From Pristionchus mayeri (taxonomy: Eukaryota; Nematoda; Chromadorea; Rhabditida; Neodiplogasteridae): a DNA stretch of 64,000 nt. This document shows positions 20,560 through 30,749 of the stretch, piece after piece. Where the stretch lies: contig BTRK01000004.1 of the NCBI GenBank assembly GCA_036245805.1, positions 12,214,001-12,278,000 on the forward strand, given 5' to 3'. Both the position numbers and the translations under genes were made by a program. The first letter of the stretch is position 1. Every line of letters begins with the position of its first letter. The notes under the pieces are model-generated. The model saw only the letters and a list, made by a program, of their open reading frames with translations. It was not told where the DNA came from and searched no databases.

Positions 20560-23400
20560 CCATTCTCTCATCCTAATAGTCGCTCCCGTTCAATCAAATG
20601 CTCGTTGATTAATTGTCGCTCTGTGCTCTCTAAAATCCACACTCTAGAACAGTATGCTCTATCTTCAGACCTTTCCATTCTGAACCTAACTGAAACGTGG
20701 GCTTCTCCCTTTACTTTAACTTACGCGATGCTTTCCTTTGACCGATACATAGTGTACAGAGCCGATCGAGACCTCTCTATCGCAGGTGGCGGAGTCGCCA
20801 TTCTTGTTGATAGTACGCTCCCCTCCTCCTTGATATCATCCCAATCCTTTTCTGCTTACTGCCAACTAGTATCATGTCAAGTCACCCTCACTTTATCCAT
20901 TTCCGTGATCCTAATTTGTGTCTATCGCAGCCCTTCGTGTTGTATTGAGTCCTTTAACGAGTGCCTTGAGTATATCTATGATCTGAACTGTTCCCATCTC
21001 TCCCCCATTATTTTAGTAGGTGATTTTAACTGCAAGGAAATTGATTGGCCCTCTCTCTCCCTCTCTTCGACCAATCCTCATTCCAATGCTCTTCTATCTT
21101 TCTCCCGATCTCTTCCTCTCCATCAAATAGTCTCCTCGCCTACTCGTAATCTAAATATTCTCGATCTTGTTTTTACTTCTCATATTCATCTCGTCGACGA
21201 TTGTGTTGTCGAACCTCCTCTCCCTTCTCTCGATCACTCTGTTGTCCGATTCTCTCTCTCTCTTCCTCATCTCGTTGTCCGATTCTCTCTCTCTCTTCCT
21301 CATCTCTTCCTCCCCATTCCCACGCACCCCGTAGAAACTACAGTCGAGTCGATTGGAGCGCAGTCTGCTCTCAGATTGACGCTGTCGACTGGACCTCTCT
21401 GCTATCCTCCTCTTCCGACCCCGATTTTCTCTACTCTAGTTTCCTCGAAATAGTTCACTCTATCATAGACAACTTCGTACCACTTCGCTCATTCAATCGA
21501 AAGCGTATCCGTTTCTCCTCTCGCTCCATTCGCCTATTACGTAAATGTAGGAAGTCATATATGAGGCGATCCATCACTGACTATTTCTCTGCATGCCGTT
21601 CACTTAAACAATCTATTAAGCACACCGCTAGGAATAGGGAAAACCGTCTGGCAAAATCGAATAACCTCAAAGCTTTCTTCTCTTATGCAAGTACGCGAAT
21701 AAAAGATCAATCCGATACTATCCCCTCACTAGTCTCTCCCGACGGTTCTCTCTGCGTTTCTGACACATCAAAAGCATGTGGACTAGCTCGTCATTTTACT
21801 GCTTCGTACAATAGCACCTCTCCACCTATCCCTCTCTCTTGCACTCTTTCTTCCCCCACATCTATTGATTACGTCGACATTTCCCCTCTCCTCGTAGCTA
21901 AGTTTCTCTCTCGTCTCCCACCCCGCTCATCCACTTCTCCCGATCACATCCCTTACATCTTCCTTAAACATACTGCCCCTTACATTTGCATTCCTCTCTC
22001 CATACTGTTCAATAGATTCTTACTCCATGGCGCTTCTCCTTCCATTTGGAAAACTGCCAAAGTCAAGGCAATCTATAAGCGTAAGGGCCCGAAAAACACT
22101 GCCTCCTCGTACCGACCCATCTCACTTACTTGCTCCTCTTCCAAAGTTATGGAGAAAATCGTAGGCGAGACTCTCTGGAAGTACCTTTCCGAGAACAATC
22201 TCATCTCCCCCTTCCAACACGGTTTCCGCCCACGTAGATCGTGCACCTCTGCACTTCTTAACTCTTTCTCTCAATGGCACTCTGCACTTAACGATGGTCA
22301 CTGCATTTCTGTTGCATTTATCGATTTCTCGCGTGCCTTTGACTCTATCCCGATCAACTTACTCATCCACAAATGCTCATTTCTAGGCATTTGTGGATCC
22401 CTCTTATCTTGGATTCATTCGTTCTTACTCGGTAGATCACAATCAGTATCAGTCAATACCTCTTCCTCCCCCTCTTTCCCTGCCCACTCAGGCGTGCCTC
22501 AAGGCTCTGTCTTAGGCCTCTTCTCTTCTCCCTCTACATTAGTGACCTACCCTCCCTACTTCCTCCAAATGTTCGCTGTATTCTTTATGCCGATGATGCC
22601 AAACTCTGGTCTTACTCTGATCCTGCTTCTCTCCAATCCTCTCTTGATATCCTTTTTAAGTGGTCCTCTGATTGGGGCCTTACCGTATCCCTCACTAAGA
22701 CCGAGACAATGCTTATAGGAAGGTCGCATCCTCCCTCTATCTTACCCTTAATGGTATTTCTCTTCCTACCGTATCCCAATTCACCGACTTAGGAATTACA
22801 TACTCTAATAAACTAGAATTTAGTGCTCACATATCTAGTAAGATCTCAAAGGCCCGTTCTCGTTGCTCATACATCTTGCGCACCTTCGTATTAAAAAATC
22901 CTCAGCTTTATTCTCGACTTTTTGTCACACACGTCCGCCCCATCCTCGAATATTGTTCTGAACTTTGGTCACCTCAAAGTAGGGATTTGTCTAATAGCAT
23001 CGAGCGTGTCCAGCGCAAATACACCAAATCTGTACTCCTTAAATGTCGCGTCCCTAACAGGTCTTATCCTGATCGCCTACGTTATTTCCATTTAGAACCT
23101 TTAGAGTATCGTCGTACAATTATTCACTTAGCATTCGTATATAAAGTTATTCACGAAGATGTAGACATAGGCTGCCCTTCCTTTCTCCTCCTAGCCCCCC
23201 CCCCTCGACCTAGGCGCCCCAATCTCTTCCAGTTACGTAAACATCGTTCCATATCTGCTTTTTACCACACATTTCTCACAAATAGAGTTGTGCCCTTATG
23301 GAACCGTATCCCTAATAATATTGTAATCTCTAGAAATAGTGAACTGTTCTCGCTCAGAGCTAGAGCTATAAATAGTATTGATTATTCTCATTATCTCTAA
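20560..23400 (+). pseudogene. LINE ORF2: endonuclease plus reverse transcriptase, frameshifted
   Basis: Three frames must be joined. The endonuclease part (to about 21310) has INCRSVLSKI, LTETW, LVGDFNCKEIDW and LDHSVV. The reverse transcriptase has IYKRKGPKNTASSYRPISLT (22070), QHGFRPRRSCTSALL (22217), VAFIDFSRAFDSI (22310) and SGVPQGSVLG (22490). YADDAKLW then appears in a different frame near 22590, and the C-terminal part (22876-23400) has LFVTHVRPILEYCSELWSP. Frame changes lie near 21310, 22520 and 22725. A 33-bp in-frame tandem duplication (21243-21308) precedes the first break. The copy is therefore inactive as written. Confidence 0.85.
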
Positions 23401-23545
23401 TTCACTCTCGCTTGTAACTGACGGCTATACTCCCTTTGTCATCTAGATATGACATCGTAATTATCATGATTCTAATTTTCCCTGTAACATCTATTTTATA
23501 CCTCTGCACTGTCGCATGATAAAGAATTATTATTATTATTAAGTT

Positions 23546-24981
23546 TTCATTTTCATTCCCCACTGTCGGCTGACCGGCGTCATTCTTAATTCAAGAGGAG
23601 GGTGATCGGCGACCTCTTGAATCAAGAGGGGGAGGGAGTTCAAAGAAGCTACCTCAGAACAAAGTCCCATCGAGTCCGATTTGCATGGGGATCAAGTCGA
23701 AGGTTGGTTCCGATGAATATCCACCGGACAAAGGGTCATTTACATGACAGGGGGTGATGACGAGCCATATCTGGCTCGTGCAGTCTTCCTCTCGTTTCTT
23801 TGTGCTTTGTAGTGTGTTTTTACTATTTACTCCCTATTTTTGTTGATAATTTTTGTATTTTCACTTCTCCCCTGTCCGACTGCGTTGTCGAACCATCTAT
23901 CCTCGCCCTTCTCCCGTTAAACAGCTCCGGAGAAGCCAAGGCAGGGCAAGCAAAGTCGAATCAGGTATGTCGTGGTCTTTTCGTCAGTTTCCTTATAGAT
24001 TTGAAGTTACTGTCGCATCAGTGATTGATCTCTGATTTTTCGGTCTTGCTCTCCCGCTTCTTCGATCGTCCTTCGTGCCCGTAAGTCGCCCAAGTCCTCG
24101 GAGAACCCACATGAAGCTGTAGTTGGTATGTTGATGTTCCATTCGATTAGTTGTTTTGTCATTAGATCTTTGGTATTTAAATTCTTGTCCATTTCAACTT
24201 CTCTTCACTGTTACGTTTTAGGTAGGGCTGCTCTCTTGCCAATGATACTGATGTGACCATTGTACGATTTCGCGGAAGGACAGGTGGAGAAGGAGAGTCT
24301 TTTGCTTGTCTACGTCAGCATTGTTCACTTCGTAATGTATGTTATTGCAGTCACATTCATCGATGGGCGTGGAATGAATCTCTTCTCCTCCCCTTTGGCG
24401 AAGACCTCGCTAGGGTGTCCTTGTACCCAGTAAGCCCTGTCACTTCATTCCAAAGAACAGGCAGGCTTGGGAAAGGACGCTCTGGTTTGGTCTGAACCAT
24501 CGGGAGCGGTCCTCGTGTATTTGTCAAGTCCTTCTTCGGCTCTCAATCAATAATGAAAGCTTGATGGATCTTTTCTGTTCCTCTCCACCACCTCCGCATG
24601 TGTCCTAGCTTGATCTCTCCATTCTAACGGGGGGACGGTAACTCCAGCTCCCTGGAGTAGAAAGACTCTTCATACTCTTAGCCCCTTCCTTATGAAATAA
24701 TATTGTTGACTAACGATGTCCTACTTACAATATAGGCTTCTCTATGTGTAGATACCAGAGATTTGATCCATTTCTCCTGTGTTTTGGAAGGATCCATAGG
24801 CTTTGGATGATTATTATTTTCAAATTTATTGATTATATTCCCAAAGTTTCACGTTAAAATGTTTACGCGTTCTCTAGTTACATCAGAATTTGTGAAATCA
24901 GCTCTTCATTCAAGAGCTCCCACACCGCACCCTTTTGAAGCAAGGAAATGACGAGCAATAAAAGGCCTCTTCATTCTGCGC
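23546..24981. other. Unassigned 3' flank inside the hAT-type insertion
   Basis: No coding motif recognised on either strand. AATTCAAGAGGAGGGTGATC near 23588 and ACCTCTTGAATCAAGAGGGG near 23610 echo the AAGAGGTT of the element ends. This is probably the non-coding interior of the non-autonomous DNA transposon. Confidence 0.4.
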
Positions 24982-25006
24982 CAACCTCTTGATTCTGACA
25001 TCCCTA

Positions 25007-25156
25007 GTTCCAAGGCTTCTAGAATGTTCCAGAAAGTTCGAAAATGTTCCAAAGCTTCTAGAATGTTCCAGAAAGTTCGAAAATGTTTCAAAGCTTCTAG
25101 AATGTTCCAGAATTTCAAAAATGTTCCAAAGCTTCTAGAATGTTCCAGAAAGTTGA
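25007..25156 (+). repeat. Remainder of the heat-shock-element minisatellite
   Basis: About four units of AAGCTTCTAGAATGTTCCAG followed by AAAGTTCGAAAATGTTCC. It continues the array cut at 18996. Each unit contains TTCnnGAAnnTTCnnGAA. No Helitron 3' hairpin follows, so the 3' end of this copy is lost. Confidence 0.8.
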
Positions 25157-25164
25157 GCAAAACA

Positions 25165-25245
25165 TGTGCCTAGCTTGGGGGCACGAACCCCCAACAGTTC
25201 GCAAAAAGTTCTGTACTACAACCGGCTACGCCAGCTGAGCAGACG
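25165..25245 (-). ncRNA. tRNA-like relic (Lys UUU-like)
   Basis: The minus strand reads CTGCTCAGCTGGCGTAGCCG (D-arm/A-box-like), an anticodon region ACTTTTTGC and a perfect T-arm GGGGGTTCGTGCCCCC. The anticodon stem is mismatched, so a pseudogene or SINE head is more likely than a functional tRNA. From 25250 to 25965 nothing else was recognised. Confidence 0.4.
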
Positions 25246-25968
25246 GGAGGGACCCTGTTCGAATGAAACATTACTATGGGTTCTCAGAGTGCCAAATTTG
25301 GTCACAAAATTCATGATCAAATTTCGGTCCTTGGGAAACAATTATCCAATCATGTTAGATTTTCCAGGGACTCCCCTGGGGGGTAGTATTCGACTACCAT
25401 ACACTAAAATACGTTTGAGTTCCGGGCACTTATGCGGTTCCCTTGTTAGCGCCTTGGAATTCAAAAGTCACGAGTCCGTTAGCCACCTGGTCTTGGCATA
25501 GCTTCAGAGAGTTCACAAAAGCGAGAGGGAGTACCGTACACCTGGCTCAATGGGTCATGTTATGTGTGCTGGTTCATATTGATGGCTTGATAATGTAAGA
25601 GTACAGTGGTCGTGTTTACATTGTCGTGAGTCGATTTCTGGGTTGCAATTCATCACAATCTCGAGTTCAGTAATGAATTTATAGGTAATTTTTAAAAAAT
25701 CCTTGAACTTATTTCCCCAATTGATTTCTCTTTCTATCAGACAATCGTGTTCAGACAGTTTTTTTTATTCTCAGACTACTAGAAAACAATCGAGTAAAAT
25801 AGAAGGCAAGTTTACAGTATGGTAATAGCCGGATACATGAGATCAAAACCAAATGCTGCAACCGGAATGGAAATAAATATCCAATTTAAAGCTTACTTCT
25901 GAAACAAAATAAGAATGTAGTCTAAATAAAACACCGGGATGGAAAAGGCAATGACTGTACAATCGTCC

Positions 25969-27266
25969 TCAGACGGTAAGGATGACCACTCCGTCGTTTC
26001 CAGGCATCGAATCCACTCTGAAATTGAGACTAATTTAGAGCCAAGATATTAAAATAATTATTTTCAGTGAACTTACAACTGTTGTTGGCCACATAATAAC
26101 TAAGAAATGACAGTAAAAGTTAGTATTGTAAGATTGTTTTCGTCAGCTGAATTTGTTGTGTATAACTTACTGATAGTTATTCTTCGCCGCGAGGTCAAGC
26201 ACAGCAATCTTGATTGCAGCGATGTTTCCTTTCGAGTTGTTTCCCACACCTAAATGGAATCTATCATTTACTCTTGTTAAGTTCACCTTACATATTCTTT
26301 TTTTAAACATGAAGAATAAACGGAGAAAATATCAGATTTCTCACCAGTACAGACGTAGATAGTCCTCGAGTTGCGAAGACCGGCGAAGACTTCATTTATC
26401 GAGAACTCTCTCAGCGACCTTCCGAGGGAGACGATGCAGATCTATCGTGTTATCATCGAGGCATCCATTCCATCTATAATTATATTAATTTAGATTTTCA
26501 ACGTATTTGGTGAAAAAAATCAAAATTCGTGTAAAGGAAAACATGTACAAAAATTCAGAGCTCACTTGTCATTGAGTGCCACCATTGCTTTATCTTTTTG
26601 ATCACGATTCCACGAAACTTGATTATGACTTTTGCCCATTCCAGTCAAGAGTTTTTAATTTTTTGTAATTGCATAAATGTGTTGTATGATACTTACCATG
26701 TCGAATCCATTTGCCCTCGCCTGCGCGTCGAGGTCCAATTCGCTGCGCAGGCAATTCGAAGATTGACTCTCCGATGATTTGGTGGAAGACGGCTTTGGTT
26801 CCCCCCAAACGCCTGCAAAATTCAGAATTTATGAAGATTTTTGGAAGAAAATATCGTAATGGAAAAGTAATGGTGAACCTACCGTAATGTCTGTCGACCG
26901 ATTCAGTCGGTGCGGGTTGGGTGCAGTGACATTGGCTCGTCGATGATTTGGTGGAAGACGGCTTCGGTTCCTCCCAAACGCCTGCAAAATAAAAAAAAAT
27001 ATGAAGATTGTTGGCAGAAAATATCGTAATGCAAAAGTAATAGTGAACCTACCGTAATCTCTGTCGACCGATTCAGTCGGTGCGGGATGGGCACAGTATC
27101 CATTGAATGGAGCAGAAGCGAACACATTAGAAAGAGGAGAGTTGTAGATCACTGGAGCATAGCCGGGATGAGGGAAGTAGCCAGGCAGATGTCCGTAGAA
27201 GGGATGCGACGTGACGAAATATTGCGAAGGTGGTGCGCAGAGGCTCGAAGCCGAGCCGCGGTACAT
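25969..27266 (-). CDS. Smr-domain protein with duplicated low-complexity exon
   Basis: Smr domains are small MutS-related folds, often with endonuclease or RNA-binding roles; role here unknown. Probable start at 27266 (MYRGSASSLCAPPSQYF), then a P/Y/F-rich region (FYGHLPGYFPHPGYAP). Next come two near-identical exons (about 26993-26884 and 26815-26700), each with VWEEPKPSSTKSS and the first with QPAPTESVDRHYG. A short exon follows (HNQVSWNRDQKDKAMVALND, 26625-26570), then the Smr core DNTIDLHRLPRKVAE (LDLHG-like motif), SRTIYVCTG, GVGNNSKGNIAAIKIAVLDL (the TGxGxxS motif) and the end MPGNDGVVILTV with stop at 25969. One base is out of frame between IDLHRLPRK and INEVFAGLRN near 26420, so either a splice or a frameshift lies there. 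Confidence 0.75.
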
Positions 27267-27704
27267 CTTTTGAGTCGAGAGGTGAGTGAATGATATCAAA
27301 GCTCTTGAGATTCGAGGCAGGAAAGAGCTTCCTCGGAAGCATCGTTTACAGCTCACTCCGAATTTGGTGCAAGTTGCCAGGGGGATGGAGCAGGGGTTAG
27401 GAGTGGTGGTAACCACCTGTCGGGAGAGTAGGGTCGTAATTTGGATGTAGCTGTATAAGGAAGGGAGGGCAAAGGGTGCCAGAGGGCCGGTGCATGAAGA
27501 GGTAACGAGAAACAAAGAATAATTTATTCATTGACGAAAGCAGGAAAGATACGATAAGGTACCGTACGCAACAGAAGACAGGATACGGAAGAGGTAATGT
27601 GAAGAGGGAGAAGAAAGGTCGAGAGGACCCGAACTTTTCACAATGATTTTTTGGATTGAGCTGGAAGGAGGTAACAAATAATGGAAAAACTGCAAAGGAG
27701 GAAG

Positions 27705-27752
27705 GTCCCGGGGAGATTTGAACTCCCGTCGCAGGATTCAGAGTCCTGACAA
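27705..27752 (-). pseudogene. 3' half of a split tRNA-Gln (CUG)
   Basis: The minus strand reads GGACTCTGAATCCTGCGACG then GGAGTTCAAATCTCCCCGGGACC. This is the anticodon arm with CTG, the T-arm and the 3' acceptor strand of tRNA-Gln. The 5' half is not upstream here; it lies at 32742-32765, on the far side of the 5-kb foldback. Confidence 0.7.
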
Positions 27753-27911
27753 GGGAAGGTCGCCTGATGTCCATCGCCTTTTCGAAAATGCTCAAAGCGC
27801 CTAACTAGAGTATCGTCTGGGAAGCCAGTACGTGCTGTCCATTTTTGCCGAGGACCCCTCAGGGCAGCGAAAAATCAACAATTGTATTTTCACGGGGTGC
27901 ACATATACGCT

Positions 27912-28368
27912 TTCGACCGTCCCTCCTCCATATCCCTTGTGGTTGAGTGGTAAGGCGTCCGACTAGAAATCCGATGAACCGGGGTTCAGTGTCACCATGA
28001 TGTTTTACATTTTTGCTACCTTCGAGTGAAAGTTTTTGAAATCAAGAACTGCACGATGGGACTTTTAGCTTTGTATGACATAATTACAGGATGTACTGAA
28101 AAGTATCTGTCACTTGGATAAAGTCTTCGGACTTCCGCTCCATTATTCATCGCCCTGTGTGTTGCTCATTAGCTCCTAGTTTGGTCATACTCTAATAGGC
28201 TAAAAATCTAATAACTTATTTCCGGATGTCAAAAACTTGCACTCGAAGGTAGCAAAAATGTAAAACATCATGGCGACACTGAACCCCGGTTCATTGGATT
28301 ACTAGTCGGGCGCCTTACCACTCAACCACAAGGGATATGGAGGAGGGACTGTCGAAAGCGTATATGAG
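27912..28368. repeat. Small foldback with tRNA-Ser-like heads, nested in the left arm
   Basis: CATATACGCTTTCGACCGTC at 27909 is mirrored by GACTGTCGAAAGCGTATATG near 28368. Just inside each end lies a tRNA-Ser-like block: TGTGGTTGAGTGGTAAGGCG with GACTAGAAATCC (AGA anticodon) near 27939, and its inverted copy near 28262-28338 with TAGTAATCC. The right arm of the host foldback lacks this block (CATATGAGGAG instead), so it is a later insertion; ATAT appears duplicated. The acceptor stems do not pair, so the heads are relics. Inside, ACAGGATGTACTGAAAAGTA near 28085 resembles a lone Tc1-type end. Confidence 0.7.
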
Positions 28369-28876
28369 GGGAATCAGGAAAGACTCGACATCCACCGAGA
28401 CGTAGGAATTCATATTTGTCCTTACTCACGGAAACATAGTATTTAGTACTTCTAATCAAGCTCTATCGAATAGCGTTGGCCGTTTTTCGATAAAAAAATT
28501 TTTTCAGCCACGGCATGGGCATAAAGTGGGCAGAGCCTCGCTTTTTTCGAAAAACACCCATCTTTGACGGCGGTTTTCAGCCTTTTCCAGTAAAGATATT
28601 AAAAAATGGTCAACAGACAAATGAAAGAGCTTAGTTCGGGGAACATTTTTCTTTCTTTCTTGTGGTCAAAAAGTCGAAAACGTTCTCAGGAAATCAACTT
28701 TTGCGAAAATTTCGTCAAATCGCTTAAAACCAAAAACGTAGTGGCTTTTCATGCTTAATCAATTTGTCCATATGGGTACTCTTTTCCGCCAAAAAATGAA
28801 GGTCATAAAGCTTTGCGCTGTAATTACGGTGTCGTTTAAGTAAAAACCGTCAATGGGGTCCTGTGTAGACATAATA

Positions 28877-30126
28877 TTAGGTTGAACAGAAAGTCTTTAT
28901 AAACTGTTTTGCTAGATCACTGCTCAGTGCACGAGACCTTTGGTGTTCCCTCGCCTCTAGTGAATAACACATGACAAAGGGACTATGTGGTCAACAACTC
29001 CCCATTCCACGCCTTTCATTCTGCCACTAGTAAGACCACGATGTTTGTTCCCACGGCCTTGCACATCCGCAACGTTCTGTTATTCGTATTCCTCTCTCAC
29101 ACTACAATGAAGGAATAGGAACGTCAGTTGGCTGAAGTGTACGATTCATATGCCACTCACTACCAGGCCATGCGCAATTGGTACCAACTATCCGAGAAGG
29201 GGGACTTTTCCATGCATGATCATGACCGGTCTGGGAGGCCACCCGAGCTGGATTTGGATGCGCTACGGATCGTAGTGGAATTGGATCCTTTCCAAATACC
29301 CGCGACATGGCAGCCACACTTGGGGTATCGCAAAGCACCATCGTAAAATGATTGGTCTCCATTGGCAAGAAGAAGAAGCTAGGCCGTTTCATACAACACA
29401 AATTGACCCAAGACCAGTTTGACCACCGTGTCGACGATTCCCTTTCTCTACTCACTCTTCACGCTGGAGATCGATGGTTGGACCGTCTCATAACATGGGT
29501 CGAGAAGTGGGTCTGCTTTGAGAATCACCATAGGAGGGCACAGTGGGTAGATGCCAATGAGACCCCACAGGACGTCGCAAAGCATGACCTTCACCCTATG
29601 AAAATCTTGCTCTCTGCCTGGTGGGGAGTGGATGGCCCGATTTACTGGGAGCTCCTACCCGAGAAGCGGATAATTACTGGATATGTCTACACTAAACAAC
29701 TACGGAATCTCAAGAAGAAATTCGCACAATCTGCCCTGAACGGCAAGAAAGTGTACTATCAACACGATAACGCCCGACCCCATGTTGCACGGCAGGTCAA
29801 GCAGGAGCTGTCCAAATATGGCTGGATGGTTCTCCCTCATACACCGTATTCTCCTGACTTGGCCCCTTCGTATTATTGGTTGTTCTCGGATCTGACCCGT
29901 CATCTCGATCAGAGATCCTTCACTTCCCGTGGGGCGATCGAGGCCGCACTCAAGCAATATTTTGATTCGCGCCGAGATGGGTTCTATAAGGAGGGAATCC
30001 ATAAGTTGCCTGAACGTTGGAGATTTGTCGTAGATAACAATGGTGCATACGTTTGATTTCGCTCTCGCGCTTTATTGTCAGAAGAAGGGAAATAAAAAGT
30101 TTATAAAGACTTTCTGTTCAACCTAA
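28877..30126 (+). mobile_element. Mariner element, 1250 bp, copy 1
   Basis: Terminal inverted repeats TTAGGTTGAACAGAAAGTCT at 28877 and complement ending at 30126, with TA on both sides (28875-28876, 30127-30128). Copy 2 at 59807-61056 has the same length and is almost identical. The transposase inside is defective. Confidence 0.95.
29107..30056 (+). pseudogene. Mariner transposase, catalytically dead (copy 1)
   Basis: DNA-binding part: AMRNWYQLSEKGDFSMHDHD and RSGRPPELDLDALRIV; core: AQWVDANETPQDVAKHDLHP, YYQHDNARPHVARQVKQEL and YSPDLAPS. Defects: a TAG at codon 4, a frameshift near 29290 after VVELDPF, a TGA at 29348 after STIVK, and replacement of the first catalytic Asp (family TGDEKW) by Val (VEKW at ~29502). 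The second Asp (QHDN) is present. The third Asp of the DD34D triad (family PSDYW) is Tyr here (PSYYW), unlike copy 2. All but the last defect are shared with copy 2. Confidence 0.9.
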
Positions 30127-30749
30127 TAGTTCCCATATGTCAATAGGGCTCATTTGCGTCCAAAATGAAGAAAAACATTATAAAACAAATGTTTCCGCAT
30201 GAGAACTACATAAGTTTCCTGTCCATTCGGTCATAGACTCGATTTGAAGAAATTGAGGACTTTTGCCTGGAATTGCACAAGGGAGTCGGAATCAGGCTAC
30301 CATTCAAGGTCAAACACACGAACTAACATGTAATTGATGTAATTGCAATTCCAACAACGTTTTGTAAAGAATGGGCCACTTAAAATGCAATTGCATCGCT
30401 CAGAGAGCCGGAAAAAGCTGTAATACGACAATATATGCAGAAATTATAAAATCGATACGTGAGTGGGATCATGTTATAGAGAATTATGTGCTGAACATTT
30501 TATCTGTTGAAAGTAAGCTTCTATATTTTCGTTGAAGCGCGCTACAGAGCCTAAAAGTTGGGAGAATACGAAGGTGGAGGAGCGCAAGGAAGCGCTAAAT
30601 GTAGGGGAGGGAGAGGGAGGTCAGACGGCGAGAGCGGCAGGCGGTTGGAGCGCGCGCTCTAGAGGGATTCTAGCCTATTTCTGGCCAACTTTTTATAATG
30701 TTTTTCTTCATTTTGGACGCAAATGAGCCCTATTGACATATGGGAACTA

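Larger units (their letters stand above)
19040..23545 (+). mobile_element. CR1/jockey-like LINE, full-length but frameshifted
   Basis: A pyrimidine-rich 5' leader (19200-19356) precedes ORF1 (19357-20385) and ORF2 (about 20560-23400). The 3' end is the microsatellite AATTATTATTATTATTAA near 23525-23542, as in CR1-type elements that end in short tandem repeats rather than poly(A). Boundaries of the 5' end are uncertain within 19030-19200. Confidence 0.8.
19005..25006. mobile_element. hAT-type insertion, 6.0 kb, containing a LINE
   Basis: The ends are imperfect inverted repeats: TAGGGATGGCGAAGCAAGAG at 19005 and CTCTTGATTCTGACATCCCTA ending at 25006. The 8-bp GTTCCAAG stands directly on both sides (18997-19004 and 25007-25014). 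TAGGGATG termini with an 8-bp duplication are hallmarks of the hAT superfamily. No hAT transposase or BED finger is visible in 23546-24980; most of the interior is the CR1-like LINE, so this is probably a non-autonomous hAT element that received a LINE. Confidence 0.75.

Noticed and set aside
27397..27795. 132-codon minus-strand frame
   Set aside because: It reads through the tRNA-Gln fragment and the foldback end; no motif.
28084..28115. Tc1-type end ACAGGATGTACTGAAAAGTA as a complete element
   Set aside because: No matching second end or TA pair found; only a lone end-like sequence.
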